Shown: piece after piece, positions 23,738 through 31,444 of the stretch | How positions within the stretch are numbered: the stretch's first letter is position 1 | How the letters are laid out: every line of letters starts with the position of its first letter | Origin: an uncultured Eubacteriales bacterium | GTDB lineage: Bacteria; Bacillota; Clostridia; Christensenellales; Aristaeellaceae | NCBI GenBank assembly: GCA_900548145.1 | Contig: URJB01000025.1 | Location: 1-31,444 of the forward strand | Reading direction: 5' to 3' | DNA length: 31,444 nucleotides | Notes under the pieces: generated by a model | What the model was told of the DNA's origin: nothing | Databases searched by the model: none | Seen by the model: the letters and a program-made list of their open reading frames with translations, nothing else | Made by a program: the position numbers and the translations under genes

Positions 23738-25348
23738 ATGAAAAAGGCGATTTCCCAAATAATGGCGTTGGTGCTGGCCATACTGTTGATGATGAGCGCG
23801 GCACTGGCGGAAAGCACGGACGACGCGGCACTGCAGACTCAATACGACGCGGCGCTGGCACTGTATGAAGCGGGCGATTATGCCGGGGCCTATGAGGCCT
23901 TCAGCGCGTTGGACGGCTTTTCTGACAGCCGGGCCAAGGCGGGGGACAGCAAGCGGCTGTGGAAAACGACGACCTACAAGGAGGCCCTTTCTCTTTACAA
24001 TCAGAAGGAATATGCACAGGCCAAGGCACTGTTTGAAGAACTGGGCAATTATGAAAAGAGCAAGTCCTATTTAAGCAACTGCGTGACGCAGCTGCAGCGC
24101 GGCGATTATCTGCGGGCTAAGGAACTGTATTCGAATGGCGAATACGCCGAGGCAAAAGCGCTCTTTGAGTCGTTGGGCTCGTTCAGCGACAGCCGCAAAC
24201 GGGCGCAGACTGCCGACGAAAAGCTGCAGGAGCAGCTAAAAACGGAAGCGGAAGAACAGGCCTATGCCAAGGGATTGGAGCTGGAAGCCGCTGGAAAATG
24301 GGCCGAGGCACGGGACAGCTTTATCGCTTCGGGCGATCATGAGGGCGCTACGGAGAAGGTATACGAGACTGCGCGGGAAGTTTCCCGCCGTAACGCTTAC
24401 ACGAAGGCGCAGAATTATGCGCACGATGGGGATTATACTGCCGCAGCCAACTGGTTCCTGGCACTGGGTGATTATGAGGACAGTGCCGAGCAGGCGGAAA
24501 AAGCGCAGGAGGCGTGGCGATTGGCCGAATATGCCAAAGCCGGGGAAAGTGACGAGCCGGCTGCATCACTGGCAATGTATCTTGCGCTGGGCGAGTATGA
24601 AGACAGCACCGAAAAAGCAGAAGCGCTGCAGGCTACTGTGACGAAAGAGCGTCTTTCCGATGCGGCTGCCGCACTGGAAGAAGCGGGCGATCTACGGGCC
24701 GCTCAGGCTGGGTTTGAGGCGGCGGACAACATAGAAGCTGCAGAACGGGCAGCGGAAACGCTGAAAAACAATGCGATCTACATTCAGGCGGAATGTGCCC
24801 GGATGGTGTGGAACTTGGACGAGGCCAACGCGCTGTTTGAATCGCTGGGGGATTTCAGCAATGCCGCTGTTATGGTGATGCCGGAGATGGAGCCGATCAC
24901 CGCCCACCAGCTTCGGGACGACAAGACTTCCGATAAGTCGGAAATCTTTACCGCCCCCGACGGGACGAAGCACCAGTACCAGATTTTCAAGGGCGTGCCC
25001 AAGTGGCGGCAGGCGCAGGTCTTCTGCGAACTGCTGGGCGGCCATCTGGCGACGCTGACCACCGCCGAAGAAAACGACTTCGTGTATGGTTTTATGCGGG
25101 ATTGCGGCTATCTGACCGCCTATTTCGGCCTTTCTGACGAAGCGCGTACCGGCGACTGGAGCTGGGTAACGGGAGAACCCTTCGAATACACCAACTGGCA
25201 TCGGAACGAACCCAGCCGCAGCGCCAAAGAGCGGTATGGCATGTACTTCTACAAGCACCTGGACGGCACGTGGAACGACAGCCACTTCTATGAATATGCG
25301 GAGGTCGACCCCGGCTGCAGCTTCATCTGCGAATGGGATCTGGATTAA
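23738..25348 (+). CDS. Secreted TPR-like repeat protein with C-terminal C-type lectin domain
   Basis: 536 aa; ATG 23738 follows GAAGGAG. Signal peptide MKKAISQIMALVLAILLMMSAALA. Residues about 28-390 are short helical repeats of the type YxxALxLYxxGxYxxAxxxFxxLGxYxDSxxxA, in eight or more degenerate copies (TPR/Sel1-like solenoid). Residues about 405-536 are a C-type lectin domain: WRQAQVFCELLGGHLATLT, YFGLSDEARTGDWSWVTGEP, YTNWHRNEPS, GTWND, and GCSFICEW, with cysteines C430, C456, C527 and C531. EPS replaces the EPN of mannose-type binders and WND is kept. A surface or secreted glycan- or protein-binding role is likely; the ligand is unknown. Confidence 0.9.
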   Translation: MKKAISQIMALVLAILLMMSAALAESTDDAALQTQYDAALALYEAGDYAGAYEAFSALDGFSDSRAKAGDSKRLWKTTTYKEALSLYNQKEYAQAKALFEELGNYEKSKSYLSNCVTQLQRGDYLRAKELYSNGEYAEAKALFESLGSFSDSRKRAQTADEKLQEQLKTEAEEQAYAKGLELEAAGKWAEARDSFIASGDHEGATEKVYETAREVSRRNAYTKAQNYAHDGDYTAAANWFLALGDYEDSAEQAEKAQEAWRLAEYAKAGESDEPAASLAMYLALGEYEDSTEKAEALQATVTKERLSDAAAALEEAGDLRAAQAGFEAADNIEAAERAAETLKNNAIYIQAECARMVWNLDEANALFESLGDFSNAAVMVMPEMEPITAHQLRDDKTSDKSEIFTAPDGTKHQYQIFKGVPKWRQAQVFCELLGGHLATLTTAEENDFVYGFMRDCGYLTAYFGLSDEARTGDWSWVTGEPFEYTNWHRNEPSRSAKERYGMYFYKHLDGTWNDSHFYEYAEVDPGCSFICEWDLD

Positions 25349-25356
25349 ACGACAGA

Positions 25357-25398
25357 AACAGCGCCGCTCTTTCGAAAGGGAAAGAGCGGCGCTGTTGT
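25357..25398 (+). terminator. Strong terminator after the lectin gene
   Basis: Perfect 17-bp stem (25357-25373 with 25380-25396; 6-nt loop) beginning 9 nt after the stop codon. The following T-run is short (GTTTG), but the stem is very stable. Confidence 0.8.
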
Positions 25399-25856
25399 TT
25401 GCCATAAGGTGGATAAGCAGGAGGAAATGCTGCTACTCAGGCGTTGCGAGGATTATTGATGCAGTCGTTTTGTGCTATCTCTGTGGGACGCTAAGCGTGA
25501 GTCCGCTGGGTAGACGGTAGCTCGAGTTTTTGGGTGGAGAGAGGAAGTTATGGATGTAGCGATAGTTCGCCAACACAAAGGTTGATATAGCTCTAAAGGC
25601 AACGGTTGGGGTTCGTATGCAAGGCAGGCAGCAACAAGGGTGCGAAACGCTGAGAAGATAGGGCAGCGGTGAAGTCTTTCTATAGCCCCGCGAATCCTGT
25701 GACCAAAGAAGGCCGACTGGCACTGGAAATGGTTGAAAATCATGAAGCGCGTAGCCAAGAGTAGGCGCGGCGCAGGGCTTGGTCGCCGTGCAAAGCGGAG
25801 CAGGGTGCAGAATATTTTACAGGCGACGGAAATTTATTAGCCTTTTCGCTAGCCTA
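25399..25856. other. Unexplained 450-bp non-coding segment
   Basis: Lies between two strong terminators and two convergent gene units. It is less GC-rich than the flanking genes and shows none of their codon bias in any frame. Short frames exist on the minus strand (25453-25758 and 25475-25723) but lack a good ribosome site and resemble no family I know. There are short helix-forming segments such as GGAC/GTCC (25488-25504) and CCG/CGG. I checked by eye for RNase P, tmRNA, SRP and 6S RNA signatures and found none. It could be a decayed insertion element or an undescribed RNA. Confidence 0.4.
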
Positions 25857-25892
25857 AAACCCCGCTCTTCTGATTTCGGAAGAGCGGGGTTT
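25857..25892 (-). terminator. Terminator of the ABC-F gene
   Basis: AAACCCCGCTCTTC (25857-25870) / GAAGAGCGGGGTTT (25879-25892), perfect 14-bp stem with 8-nt loop, 1 nt after the ABC-F stop codon; on minus the stem ends in UUUU. Confidence 0.88.
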
Positions 25893-25893
25893 A

Positions 25894-27816
25894 TCAGTTT
25901 TCAGAGGCTTCGGAGAGGGCAGTCTCCGCCGCTTCCAGCGCCTCATAGAGGGATTCGGTCTTATCCTGCTCGGCCTGATAGCTTTCGGTCAGGCGGCGCA
26001 TGGCTTCCAGATCGTTATAGGTCTCGGGACGGGCGAGCTCGGCTTCCAGACGGGCCATTTCCCGCTCGTTCTGCTCGATAGCTGCCTCAGCCTTATCGAC
26101 CGCCGCTTTCAGCTCCCGAAGAAGGGCGTTTTGCTGGCGGGTCTTCTTTTTCTCCCGGGTCTGGGCGGTGCGGGTGGTTTCGTCCTCCAAGGAGGAAATG
26201 GGGGGACGGGGCCGATCCCGTTTTTCGATGTAATCATCGAAATTACCCAGATATTCTGTGACACCATCTTTTTCCATCACCATGACCTTTTCGGCAAAAC
26301 GGTTGATGAAGTAACGGTCGTGGCTGATAGCCAGAATGGTGCCGGGGAAATCCCGCAGAGCGTCTTCCAGCACTTCGCGGCTGTCCATATCCAGATGGTT
26401 GGTGGGCTCGTCCAGAAGCAAAAGGTTGTCCTGCTTGAGCATCAGCTTGGTAAGCGCTACCCGGCCCCGTTCGCCGCCGGAGAGCTTTTCGATCTTCTCG
26501 AAAACCTCGTCGCCTGTGAAGAGAAACAGGCCCAGCGCACTGCGGATGCGGGTCTGCTCCAACTTGGGGAAAGCGTTCCATACCTCGTCCAGAATGGTAT
26601 TCTGCGGATTGAGGTTCTGTTGATGCTGGTCATAATAGCCGATGTCGATATTGGTGCCGAAACGGACGCTGCCATGATCGGGGTTGATCTGGTGGGTCAG
26701 GATGCGAAAAAGGGTACTCTTGCCTACGCCGTTGGGGCCGATGAGCGCCACCCGGTCGCCGGTGCGCAGCTTGAAGGATAGGTTCTGAAAAACGGGCTGC
26801 CCTTCAAAGGATTTGCTCAACTCCCGAACTTCCAGCGCTTCCTCGCCACTGCGACGGCGAGCGTCGAAGGAAAAACGGACGTGCTGTTCTTCCACGGGCT
26901 TTTCCAGCCGTTCCACCTTGGCCAGACGCTTTTCCCGGCTTTCGGCGGCCTTGATGCTTTTTTCCCGGTTAAAGCTGCGGTAACGCTCGATGATGGCCTG
27001 CTCCCGCTGGATCTCCTTCTGCTGAAGTTCGTAAGCCTTCATACGGGTCTCAAAGTCGGCAGTGCGCTTCTTCATGTACTCGGTGTAATTGCCGGTGAAT
27101 TTGATCATCTTGCCGCCCAGCAGCTCGCCCATGGTGGTGCAGACGTGATCCAGAAAATAGCGGTCGTGGCTGATAAGCAAAAGGGAGCCTTTATAATCGG
27201 TGAGATAGTCCTGCAGCCATTCGATGGCTTCCAGATCCAGATGGTTGGTAGGCTCGTCCATAAGGATGATGTCGGGCTTTTGCAGCAGCAGCTTCGCCAG
27301 TGAAAGACGGGTGCGTTCGCCGCCGGAGAGGGTGGAGACCTGCCGCTGGTGCATTTCGGGCTTCAGACCGAGACCGTTCAGCACCCGGAGAATCTCCCCC
27401 TCGTAGGCATAGCCCTGCTGGGCGTTGTAGCTTTCGGTCAGACGCTGGTACTCGCTGGAAAGGCGCAGAGCCGTTTCGGGGTCGGCGGATTCCAGCAGTT
27501 TCTCGATCTCCGCCATGCGGCGTTCCATGACGCGGATGGGCTCGAACACCTTAAGCAGCGCGCCCCAAACGGTATCGGTCAGGGGAATGTCGTCCAACTG
27601 GGCCAGATAGCCGACGCGCAGGTCTTTGTTGCGGTGGATAGTGCCGCCGTCCGGCTGCATTTCCCCGGCGATCATGCGCATAAGGGTGGTCTTACCGCAG
27701 CCGTTAACCCCTACAAGGCCCATTTTTTCGCCCTTTTGCAGGCTGAAGGTAACGCTGCGGAGGACTTCGTGAACACCGAAGCTCTTCTGGAGCTCCTGAA
27801 CGGAAATAAGGATCAT
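25894..27816 (-). CDS. ABC-F family ATPase (ribosome-associated type)
   Basis: 640 aa from ATG 27816, about 10 nt after GAAAGG; a TTG three codons upstream is too close to that site. Two ABC domains without membrane parts: first with GVNGCGKTT, LSGGERTRLSLAKLL, DEPTNHLDLEAIEWLQ; then the P-site tRNA interaction linker (about 240-320, helical and Lys/Arg/Glu-rich); second with GPNGVGKST, LSGGERGRVALTKLM and DEPTNHLDMDSRE. A charged coiled-coil C-terminal extension follows (about 545-640), as in YdiF/Uup types. These proteins act on stalled ribosomes; some give antibiotic protection, but this layout is housekeeping-like. Confidence 0.94.
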   Translation of the reverse strand: MILISVQELQKSFGVHEVLRSVTFSLQKGEKMGLVGVNGCGKTTLMRMIAGEMQPDGGTIHRNKDLRVGYLAQLDDIPLTDTVWGALLKVFEPIRVMERRMAEIEKLLESADPETALRLSSEYQRLTESYNAQQGYAYEGEILRVLNGLGLKPEMHQRQVSTLSGGERTRLSLAKLLLQKPDIILMDEPTNHLDLEAIEWLQDYLTDYKGSLLLISHDRYFLDHVCTTMGELLGGKMIKFTGNYTEYMKKRTADFETRMKAYELQQKEIQREQAIIERYRSFNREKSIKAAESREKRLAKVERLEKPVEEQHVRFSFDARRRSGEEALEVRELSKSFEGQPVFQNLSFKLRTGDRVALIGPNGVGKSTLFRILTHQINPDHGSVRFGTNIDIGYYDQHQQNLNPQNTILDEVWNAFPKLEQTRIRSALGLFLFTGDEVFEKIEKLSGGERGRVALTKLMLKQDNLLLLDEPTNHLDMDSREVLEDALRDFPGTILAISHDRYFINRFAEKVMVMEKDGVTEYLGNFDDYIEKRDRPRPPISSLEDETTRTAQTREKKKTRQQNALLRELKAAVDKAEAAIEQNEREMARLEAELARPETYNDLEAMRRLTESYQAEQDKTESLYEALEAAETALSEASEN

Positions 27817-27857
27817 GCGGGACAAGCCTTTCTATGGAAAATGATGAAATGCGCGTG

Positions 27858-28766
27858 TTATTGCGCGGGGTAGAAAATATCGTGGATATACTGGCGGCAG
27901 CGGTCAAAGTCCACCTGATAGGTCTGCATTCCCACGTAGGTGATGGGGGAAAGACAATCGCTGGGGGGCAGCTGATAGCCCTCGGGCGTGACGCCGCGAA
28001 GCTCCAGTGCGTAGCCTACGGCGGTCAGCATGTCGTCCAGCTTCATGTTGGTGGTAACAAGGCTGTCAGAGACGACTCCCAGAATGCGGAGGGCGTCGTC
28101 CAGCGTCGCGTCGGCGTATTTCTCGGTCAGTGTGGTAAGAACGGTACGGATACGGCGGGTGCGGCCCGCGTCGCCGTCGCCGCCGACCTTGCGGATGCGC
28201 ATATAAATGACGGCGGCATGGCCGCTGAAAAGATAGGTGCCCGCCTTCGCCATACTGGGAGTGGTCGCGTCCCGGGCGATGCGGTAGCGGTTGAGATAAT
28301 CGGCCTCGGCATCGGTGACGGTCAGGGTCACGCCGCCCAGAGCGTCAATGATATCCTGAATATTGTTCATGCAGAAAATGGCGTACTGATCGACCTTGAT
28401 GCCGAATTGGGTGGCGACAATGTTCAGCAGCGCGTCAATACCATAGTTTTTGGTGATGTAGGTGAAGCGGCCGATAGCTCCGTCCGGGCGGCGAATGAGC
28501 ATTTCCCGGGTCAGCGTGCAGAAGATGACACGGCGTTGGACCGTATCCAGCGTTACCAGCACCACGCCGTCCGTATTACCCAGATTGTTGGGGTCGCCAT
28601 CCCAGGTATCGGTGCAGAGAAGCAGATAATGATGCATTCCCTCGGAGGGTTCGGGCACTTCGTCGGGGCTGAGCGGGGCGATCTCCCGCGGAGTGACGGC
28701 GGCCAACGCACAGGCCGGAAACAACAGCAGCAGACAAAGCAGAAAAGCAATCAGACGCTGGTGCAT
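27858..28766 (-). CDS. LytR-CpsA-Psr (LCP) family protein
   Basis: 302 aa; ATG 28766 follows AAAGGAG. N-terminal signal MHQRLIAFLLCLLLLFPACALA. LCP catalytic domain with LLLCTDTWDG, NTDGVVLVTLDTVQRRVIFCTLTREMLI, the GRFTYITKNYGIDALLNIVATQFGIKV-type helix (about 96-122), FCMNNIQDIIDALGGVTLTV, and the arginine motif DAGRTRRIRTVL (about 205-216) that binds the lipid pyrophosphate. LCP enzymes attach undecaprenyl-linked polymers to peptidoglycan or proteins. Unlike many, it has no cytosolic N-terminal domain. It lies 41 bp upstream of the ABC-F gene in the same direction, so the two are probably cotranscribed. Confidence 0.92.
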   Translation of the reverse strand: MHQRLIAFLLCLLLLFPACALAAVTPREIAPLSPDEVPEPSEGMHHYLLLCTDTWDGDPNNLGNTDGVVLVTLDTVQRRVIFCTLTREMLIRRPDGAIGRFTYITKNYGIDALLNIVATQFGIKVDQYAIFCMNNIQDIIDALGGVTLTVTDAEADYLNRYRIARDATTPSMAKAGTYLFSGHAAVIYMRIRKVGGDGDAGRTRRIRTVLTTLTEKYADATLDDALRILGVVSDSLVTTNMKLDDMLTAVGYALELRGVTPEGYQLPPSDCLSPITYVGMQTYQVDFDRCRQYIHDIFYPAQ

Positions 28767-28852
28767 GGAAACAGACTCCTTTCAGGCCCCGGCGGAAAAA
28801 CGGAATCCGAAGGGGAAAATCAGCAAGGGAAAAACTCAACATAAAAGAATAC

Positions 28853-28879
28853 GAGGAAGAAGGGGCAAAACCCTTCCTC
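28853..28879 (-). terminator. Possible terminator after htpG
   Basis: GAGGAAG (28853-28859) and CTTCCTC (28873-28879) form a stem, extendable by GGG/CCC; on minus it is followed by a T-rich but broken run. It would separate htpG from the LCP gene. Confidence 0.4.
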
Positions 28880-28907
28880 CCCGCAAAAGGAGATTGGAAA
28901 GAACAAT

Positions 28908-30785
28908 TTATTTGCAGAGCATTTCCAGCAGCTTATTGGAGCGGGACAGGAAAGAAGTGATCTCGTCTTTCTCCAGGGGACGGGTGCTCATGCGGGCCAG
29001 ATCAAAAAGCTGAGCGGCCAGCAGGGTGCGCTTTTCGCCGTCCTCACTGGCAATCAGGGACTGAACCACCGGGTTGGAGGCGTTCAGCACCAGCGTGTAG
29101 TGCTCGGGCAGCTTGAAATCCTGTCCGTAAATACGGCCCATCTCGGAGAAACGGCGGCCTTGTTCTTCCTGCACCAGCATGGCGGGCAGGGATTCGTCCT
29201 TCAGCGCGCTGAGCTTCACGGTCAGCTCCTTGCTGCCGGTAGCTTCCGTAAAGAGGTCGGTCAGCTTTTTGGCGTCCTCCTCGCTCTGCTTCTTTTCCTC
29301 CTCCGTCTGTTCCCTCTGGAAGGCTTCGCTGTCCGCATCCACCCGAGCAAAGCTGAGACCGTCCACTCCCGCGGAGTATTCCATGAAACTGACGAAGTTC
29401 AGGTCGATCAGAGAGTCCATCACGACCACGTCCACGCCTTCGTTATCGTACAGAGCGACACTGGCGGCCTGACGGGTGGGGTCGTTGGTGTAGATGACCT
29501 TCTTGCCGACTTTGCCTTCGTTTTTGCTCAGGTATTCGGTCAGGGTCAGATATTCGCCCTTGGTGGTCTTAAAGAGCAGCGTATCCTTCACCTGCTCGAA
29601 GAACTTGGCGTCTCTCATGCATCCGTACTTGACGAAGGGATGGATATCGTCCCAGTACTTCTGATAATTGTCGCGCTCAGTATTGAACAGGCCGGTCAGC
29701 TTGTCGGCCACCTTTCGGGTGATGTACGCGGAGAGCTTCTTGACATAGCCATCGTTCTGCAGGAAGCTGCGGCTGACGTTCAGAGGCAGGTCGGGGCAGT
29801 CGATCACACCCTTGAGCAGCATCAGGAACTCAGGGATGACTTCCTTGATGTTATCCGCCACGAAGACCTGACCGCTGAAGAGCTTGATTTCGCCTTCCTT
29901 AGTGCCGAAATCATTGGTCAGCTTGGGGAAGTAGAGGATGCCCTTGAGGTTGAAGGGATAATCGACGTTCAGGTGGACATAAAACAGCGGATCGTCGAAG
30001 GTGTGGAAGACATCATGATAGAAGGATTTGTACTCGTCAGGGGTGCAGTCCTTTGGATTCTTGAGCCAGAGAGCGGGGGTGGAGTTGATCAGCTCCGGGC
30101 CCTTGGGCGCTTCGTCCGTCTTGGACGTTTCGCTTTCTTCCGTCTTTTCGGAATCGGCGGGCGTTTCGGCCTTTACCATGTCAAAGTAAACGGGTGTAGC
30201 CATGAATCCGCAGTAGCGGTGGAGCACTTCGCGGAGACGATATTCCTCCAGAAATTCGGATTCTTCCTCCGAAATGTGCAGGGTAATGACAGTGCCGCGC
30301 TCGGTACGGTCGCCGGTCTCCATGGTGAAAGCCATGCCGTCCTCGCTGATCCAGCGAACGGGTTCGGCTCCTTCGGAGGCGGACAGAGTGTCGATTGTGA
30401 CCTTGTCGGCCACCATAAAGGCGGAATAGAAGCCAAGACCGAAGTGACCAATGATGCCGCCCTTGTTGTCACCTTCGTAGTTCTTCAGAAATTCTTCCGC
30501 GCCGGAGAAAGCCACCTGATTGATGTATTTTTCCACTTCTTCGGCAGTCATGCCGATGCCATTATCGGCAAAGCGGATCTCATTCGCATCTTTGTCAAGT
30601 GTGACAGTAACGCGATAGTCGCATTCCTGATCGGGATGGAGCATTTTTTCCTTGGTGATGGCATCACAGCCGTTGGAAACCATTTCGCGGACGAAGATAT
30701 CCTTATCGGAATAGAGCCAACGCTTGATGATGGGCATGATGTTTTGTGCATGAATGGAAATGTTGCCTTTTTGCTGCTGGGTCAT
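28908..30785 (-). CDS. htpG: Molecular chaperone HtpG (Hsp90)
   Basis: 625 aa cytosolic Hsp90. N-terminal GHKL ATPase: REMVSNGCDAI (catalytic Glu and Mg-binding Asn), DNGIGMT, GHFGLGFYSAFMVADKV and GTVITLHI. Middle domain with DCPDLPLNVSRSFLQND (the conserved Arg finger region, N/D-x-SRE-like) and C-terminal dimerisation domain. Between N and middle domains is a Thr/Glu/Lys/Ser-rich stretch (about 202-226) somewhat longer than in E. coli HtpG. GGAGGC precedes the ATG. A promoter with an upstream CIRCE operator suggests HrcA control. Confidence 0.97.
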   Translation of the reverse strand: MTQQQKGNISIHAQNIMPIIKRWLYSDKDIFVREMVSNGCDAITKEKMLHPDQECDYRVTVTLDKDANEIRFADNGIGMTAEEVEKYINQVAFSGAEEFLKNYEGDNKGGIIGHFGLGFYSAFMVADKVTIDTLSASEGAEPVRWISEDGMAFTMETGDRTERGTVITLHISEEESEFLEEYRLREVLHRYCGFMATPVYFDMVKAETPADSEKTEESETSKTDEAPKGPELINSTPALWLKNPKDCTPDEYKSFYHDVFHTFDDPLFYVHLNVDYPFNLKGILYFPKLTNDFGTKEGEIKLFSGQVFVADNIKEVIPEFLMLLKGVIDCPDLPLNVSRSFLQNDGYVKKLSAYITRKVADKLTGLFNTERDNYQKYWDDIHPFVKYGCMRDAKFFEQVKDTLLFKTTKGEYLTLTEYLSKNEGKVGKKVIYTNDPTRQAASVALYDNEGVDVVVMDSLIDLNFVSFMEYSAGVDGLSFARVDADSEAFQREQTEEEKKQSEEDAKKLTDLFTEATGSKELTVKLSALKDESLPAMLVQEEQGRRFSEMGRIYGQDFKLPEHYTLVLNASNPVVQSLIASEDGEKRTLLAAQLFDLARMSTRPLEKDEITSFLSRSNKLLEMLCK

Positions 30786-30928
30786 AGTAGACGCCTCCGT
30801 GATAGTTATGGGGTGGGTGTTCCTTATTTATATAGGAGGGACGGCATAACGTTGAGATGCGTATACTCCATATAACGAGGAACATCATTGCGAACAATGT
30901 TTGGAAGCAGTGCTAGCTTCCGAAAGCT

Positions 30929-30957
30929 ATTGTAGCAGAGCGGAGAGGGAAATGCAA
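30929..30957 (-). promoter_or_regulatory. htpG promoter
   Basis: Minus strand TTGCAT (30957-30952), 17 bp, TACAAT (30934-30929). It predicts a 5' untranslated region of about 135 nt, with a TAGCTT/AAGCTA hairpin at the expected start site. Confidence 0.75.
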
Positions 30958-30964
30958 CAGAAAA

Positions 30965-30991
30965 TTAGCACTCATTTAAAAAGAGTGCTAA
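30965..30991. promoter_or_regulatory. CIRCE element (HrcA operator)
   Basis: TTAGCACTC (30965-30973), 9-nt spacer, GAGTGCTAA (30983-30991): an exact match to the CIRCE consensus. It begins 7 bp upstream of the htpG -35 box, rather than overlapping the start site as at groE and dnaK operons. No plus-strand promoter or chaperone gene lies on its other side within the window. Confidence 0.95.
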
Positions 30992-31166
30992 CAATGTAGA
31001 ACGAGGGGGAGTAACACTATGAGCCGAATAGAATGGAAAAGGGGAAGAGAACAAGAGGAAAAGCTGAGACACGGAAAAGATAAATAGGAAAAAGGAGATA
31101 GAGTGAGCAGAAAAAAGTGCAGTAAGAGATGCCTGAACCCATTGAAAAATAAGGATTTTGAGAAAA

Positions 31167-31230
31167 GATGCAAAAAAAGTAAAAAAACTTCAAAAAAAGT
31201 GTTGACAGAAAAGTGAGCACGTGGTATTAT
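31167..31230 (+). promoter_or_regulatory. rRNA operon promoter with A-tract UP element
   Basis: TTGACA (31202-31207), 17 bp, TATTAT (31225-31230), preceded by three in-phase A-tracts (31167-31199) typical of an UP element. The leader of about 145 nt runs to the 16S gene. Region 30992-31166 is purine-rich, and I see no supported gene in it. Confidence 0.88.
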
Positions 31231-31382
31231 GTACAAGCTCGCTTGAGAGCAACGAACCTTGAAAACGATACAGAATAAGGAAAGAACGCAAGAACAGTCA
31301 AGAATTTTGAGTGAATCGTGCTTGAGAAGGACGGGTCCTGAGAGGGGCGAGTTCTTCCAAAAATCAAGAGCGATAACGGATT

Positions 31383-31444
<62 letters not shown>

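Noticed and set aside
24950..25856. Diversity-generating retroelement, suggested by the C-type lectin C-terminus followed by non-coding DNA
   Set aside because: No reverse transcriptase, no Avd gene, and no template repeat resembling the 3' end of the lectin gene is seen downstream.
25399..25856. RNase P RNA, tmRNA, SRP RNA or 6S RNA in the gap before the ABC-F gene
   Set aside because: None of the conserved cores of these RNAs (for example GAGGAAAGTCC or GGAAGGAAGCAGCC-like) is present on either strand.
31019..31087. 22-codon ORF after the CIRCE element (MSRIEWKRGREQ start)
   Set aside because: Only a partial ribosome site, no plus-strand promoter, and highly charged composition expected from purine-rich DNA.

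Overview
The window is chromosomal DNA from a GC-rich, probably anaerobic, low-complexity-genome Firmicute of the class Clostridia (gut-type lineage; a Christensenellales-like assignment is only a guess). Pointers are the strong AGGAGG-type ribosome binding sites, AddB, the short Clostridia-type peptide deformylase, DUF3343/DUF3783 proteins, a CIRCE/HrcA operator, and the 5' end of a 16S rRNA gene with a Firmicutes-like start at the right edge. No prophage, plasmid, CRISPR or tRNA is visible. The only mobile DNA is one 154-bp MITE-like element with an 8-bp target duplication.

Left part (1-9.2 kb): hairpin-rich non-coding DNA; mnmE (minus) divergent from addB (plus), followed by a small P-loop protein with its own promoter; a DUF3343 Se/S-carrier-like gene divergent from a selenium-type cysteine desulfurase; then a minus-strand pair hicD-ilvE, which together would transaminate branched-chain amino acids and reduce the 2-keto acids to 2-hydroxy acids. 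The pair has a consensus promoter, a long leader, a short leader ORF and a terminator inside the leader, which looks like attenuation control.

Middle (9.6-14 kb): an AraC regulator translationally coupled (GTGA overlap) to a peptide deformylase, divergent from an unusual one-polypeptide ROK sugar kinase/GmhA-like phosphosugar isomerase; then DUF3783-sfsA coupled by ATGA, a terminator, and the MITE.

14.4-25.4 kb: a long plus-strand export/import region. RDD membrane protein, sugar-type ABC ATPase, two permeases and a solute-binding protein are followed without a gap by a secreted staphylococcal-nuclease-like protein (lacking one catalytic Arg) with OB-type C-terminus, and a secreted protein with three near-identical OB-like repeats. 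After a terminator and a new promoter come a phosphodiester-glycosidase-family protein and a secreted TPR-repeat/C-type-lectin protein. All these exported proteins, including the binding protein, have signal peptidase I type signals without a lipobox.

Right part (25.4-31.4 kb): about 450 bp of unexplained non-coding DNA, then minus-strand ABC-F ATPase, LytR-CpsA-Psr protein and htpG. htpG has a promoter with a perfect CIRCE operator just upstream of its -35. The window ends with a strong rRNA promoter and the first ~60 nt of 16S rRNA.
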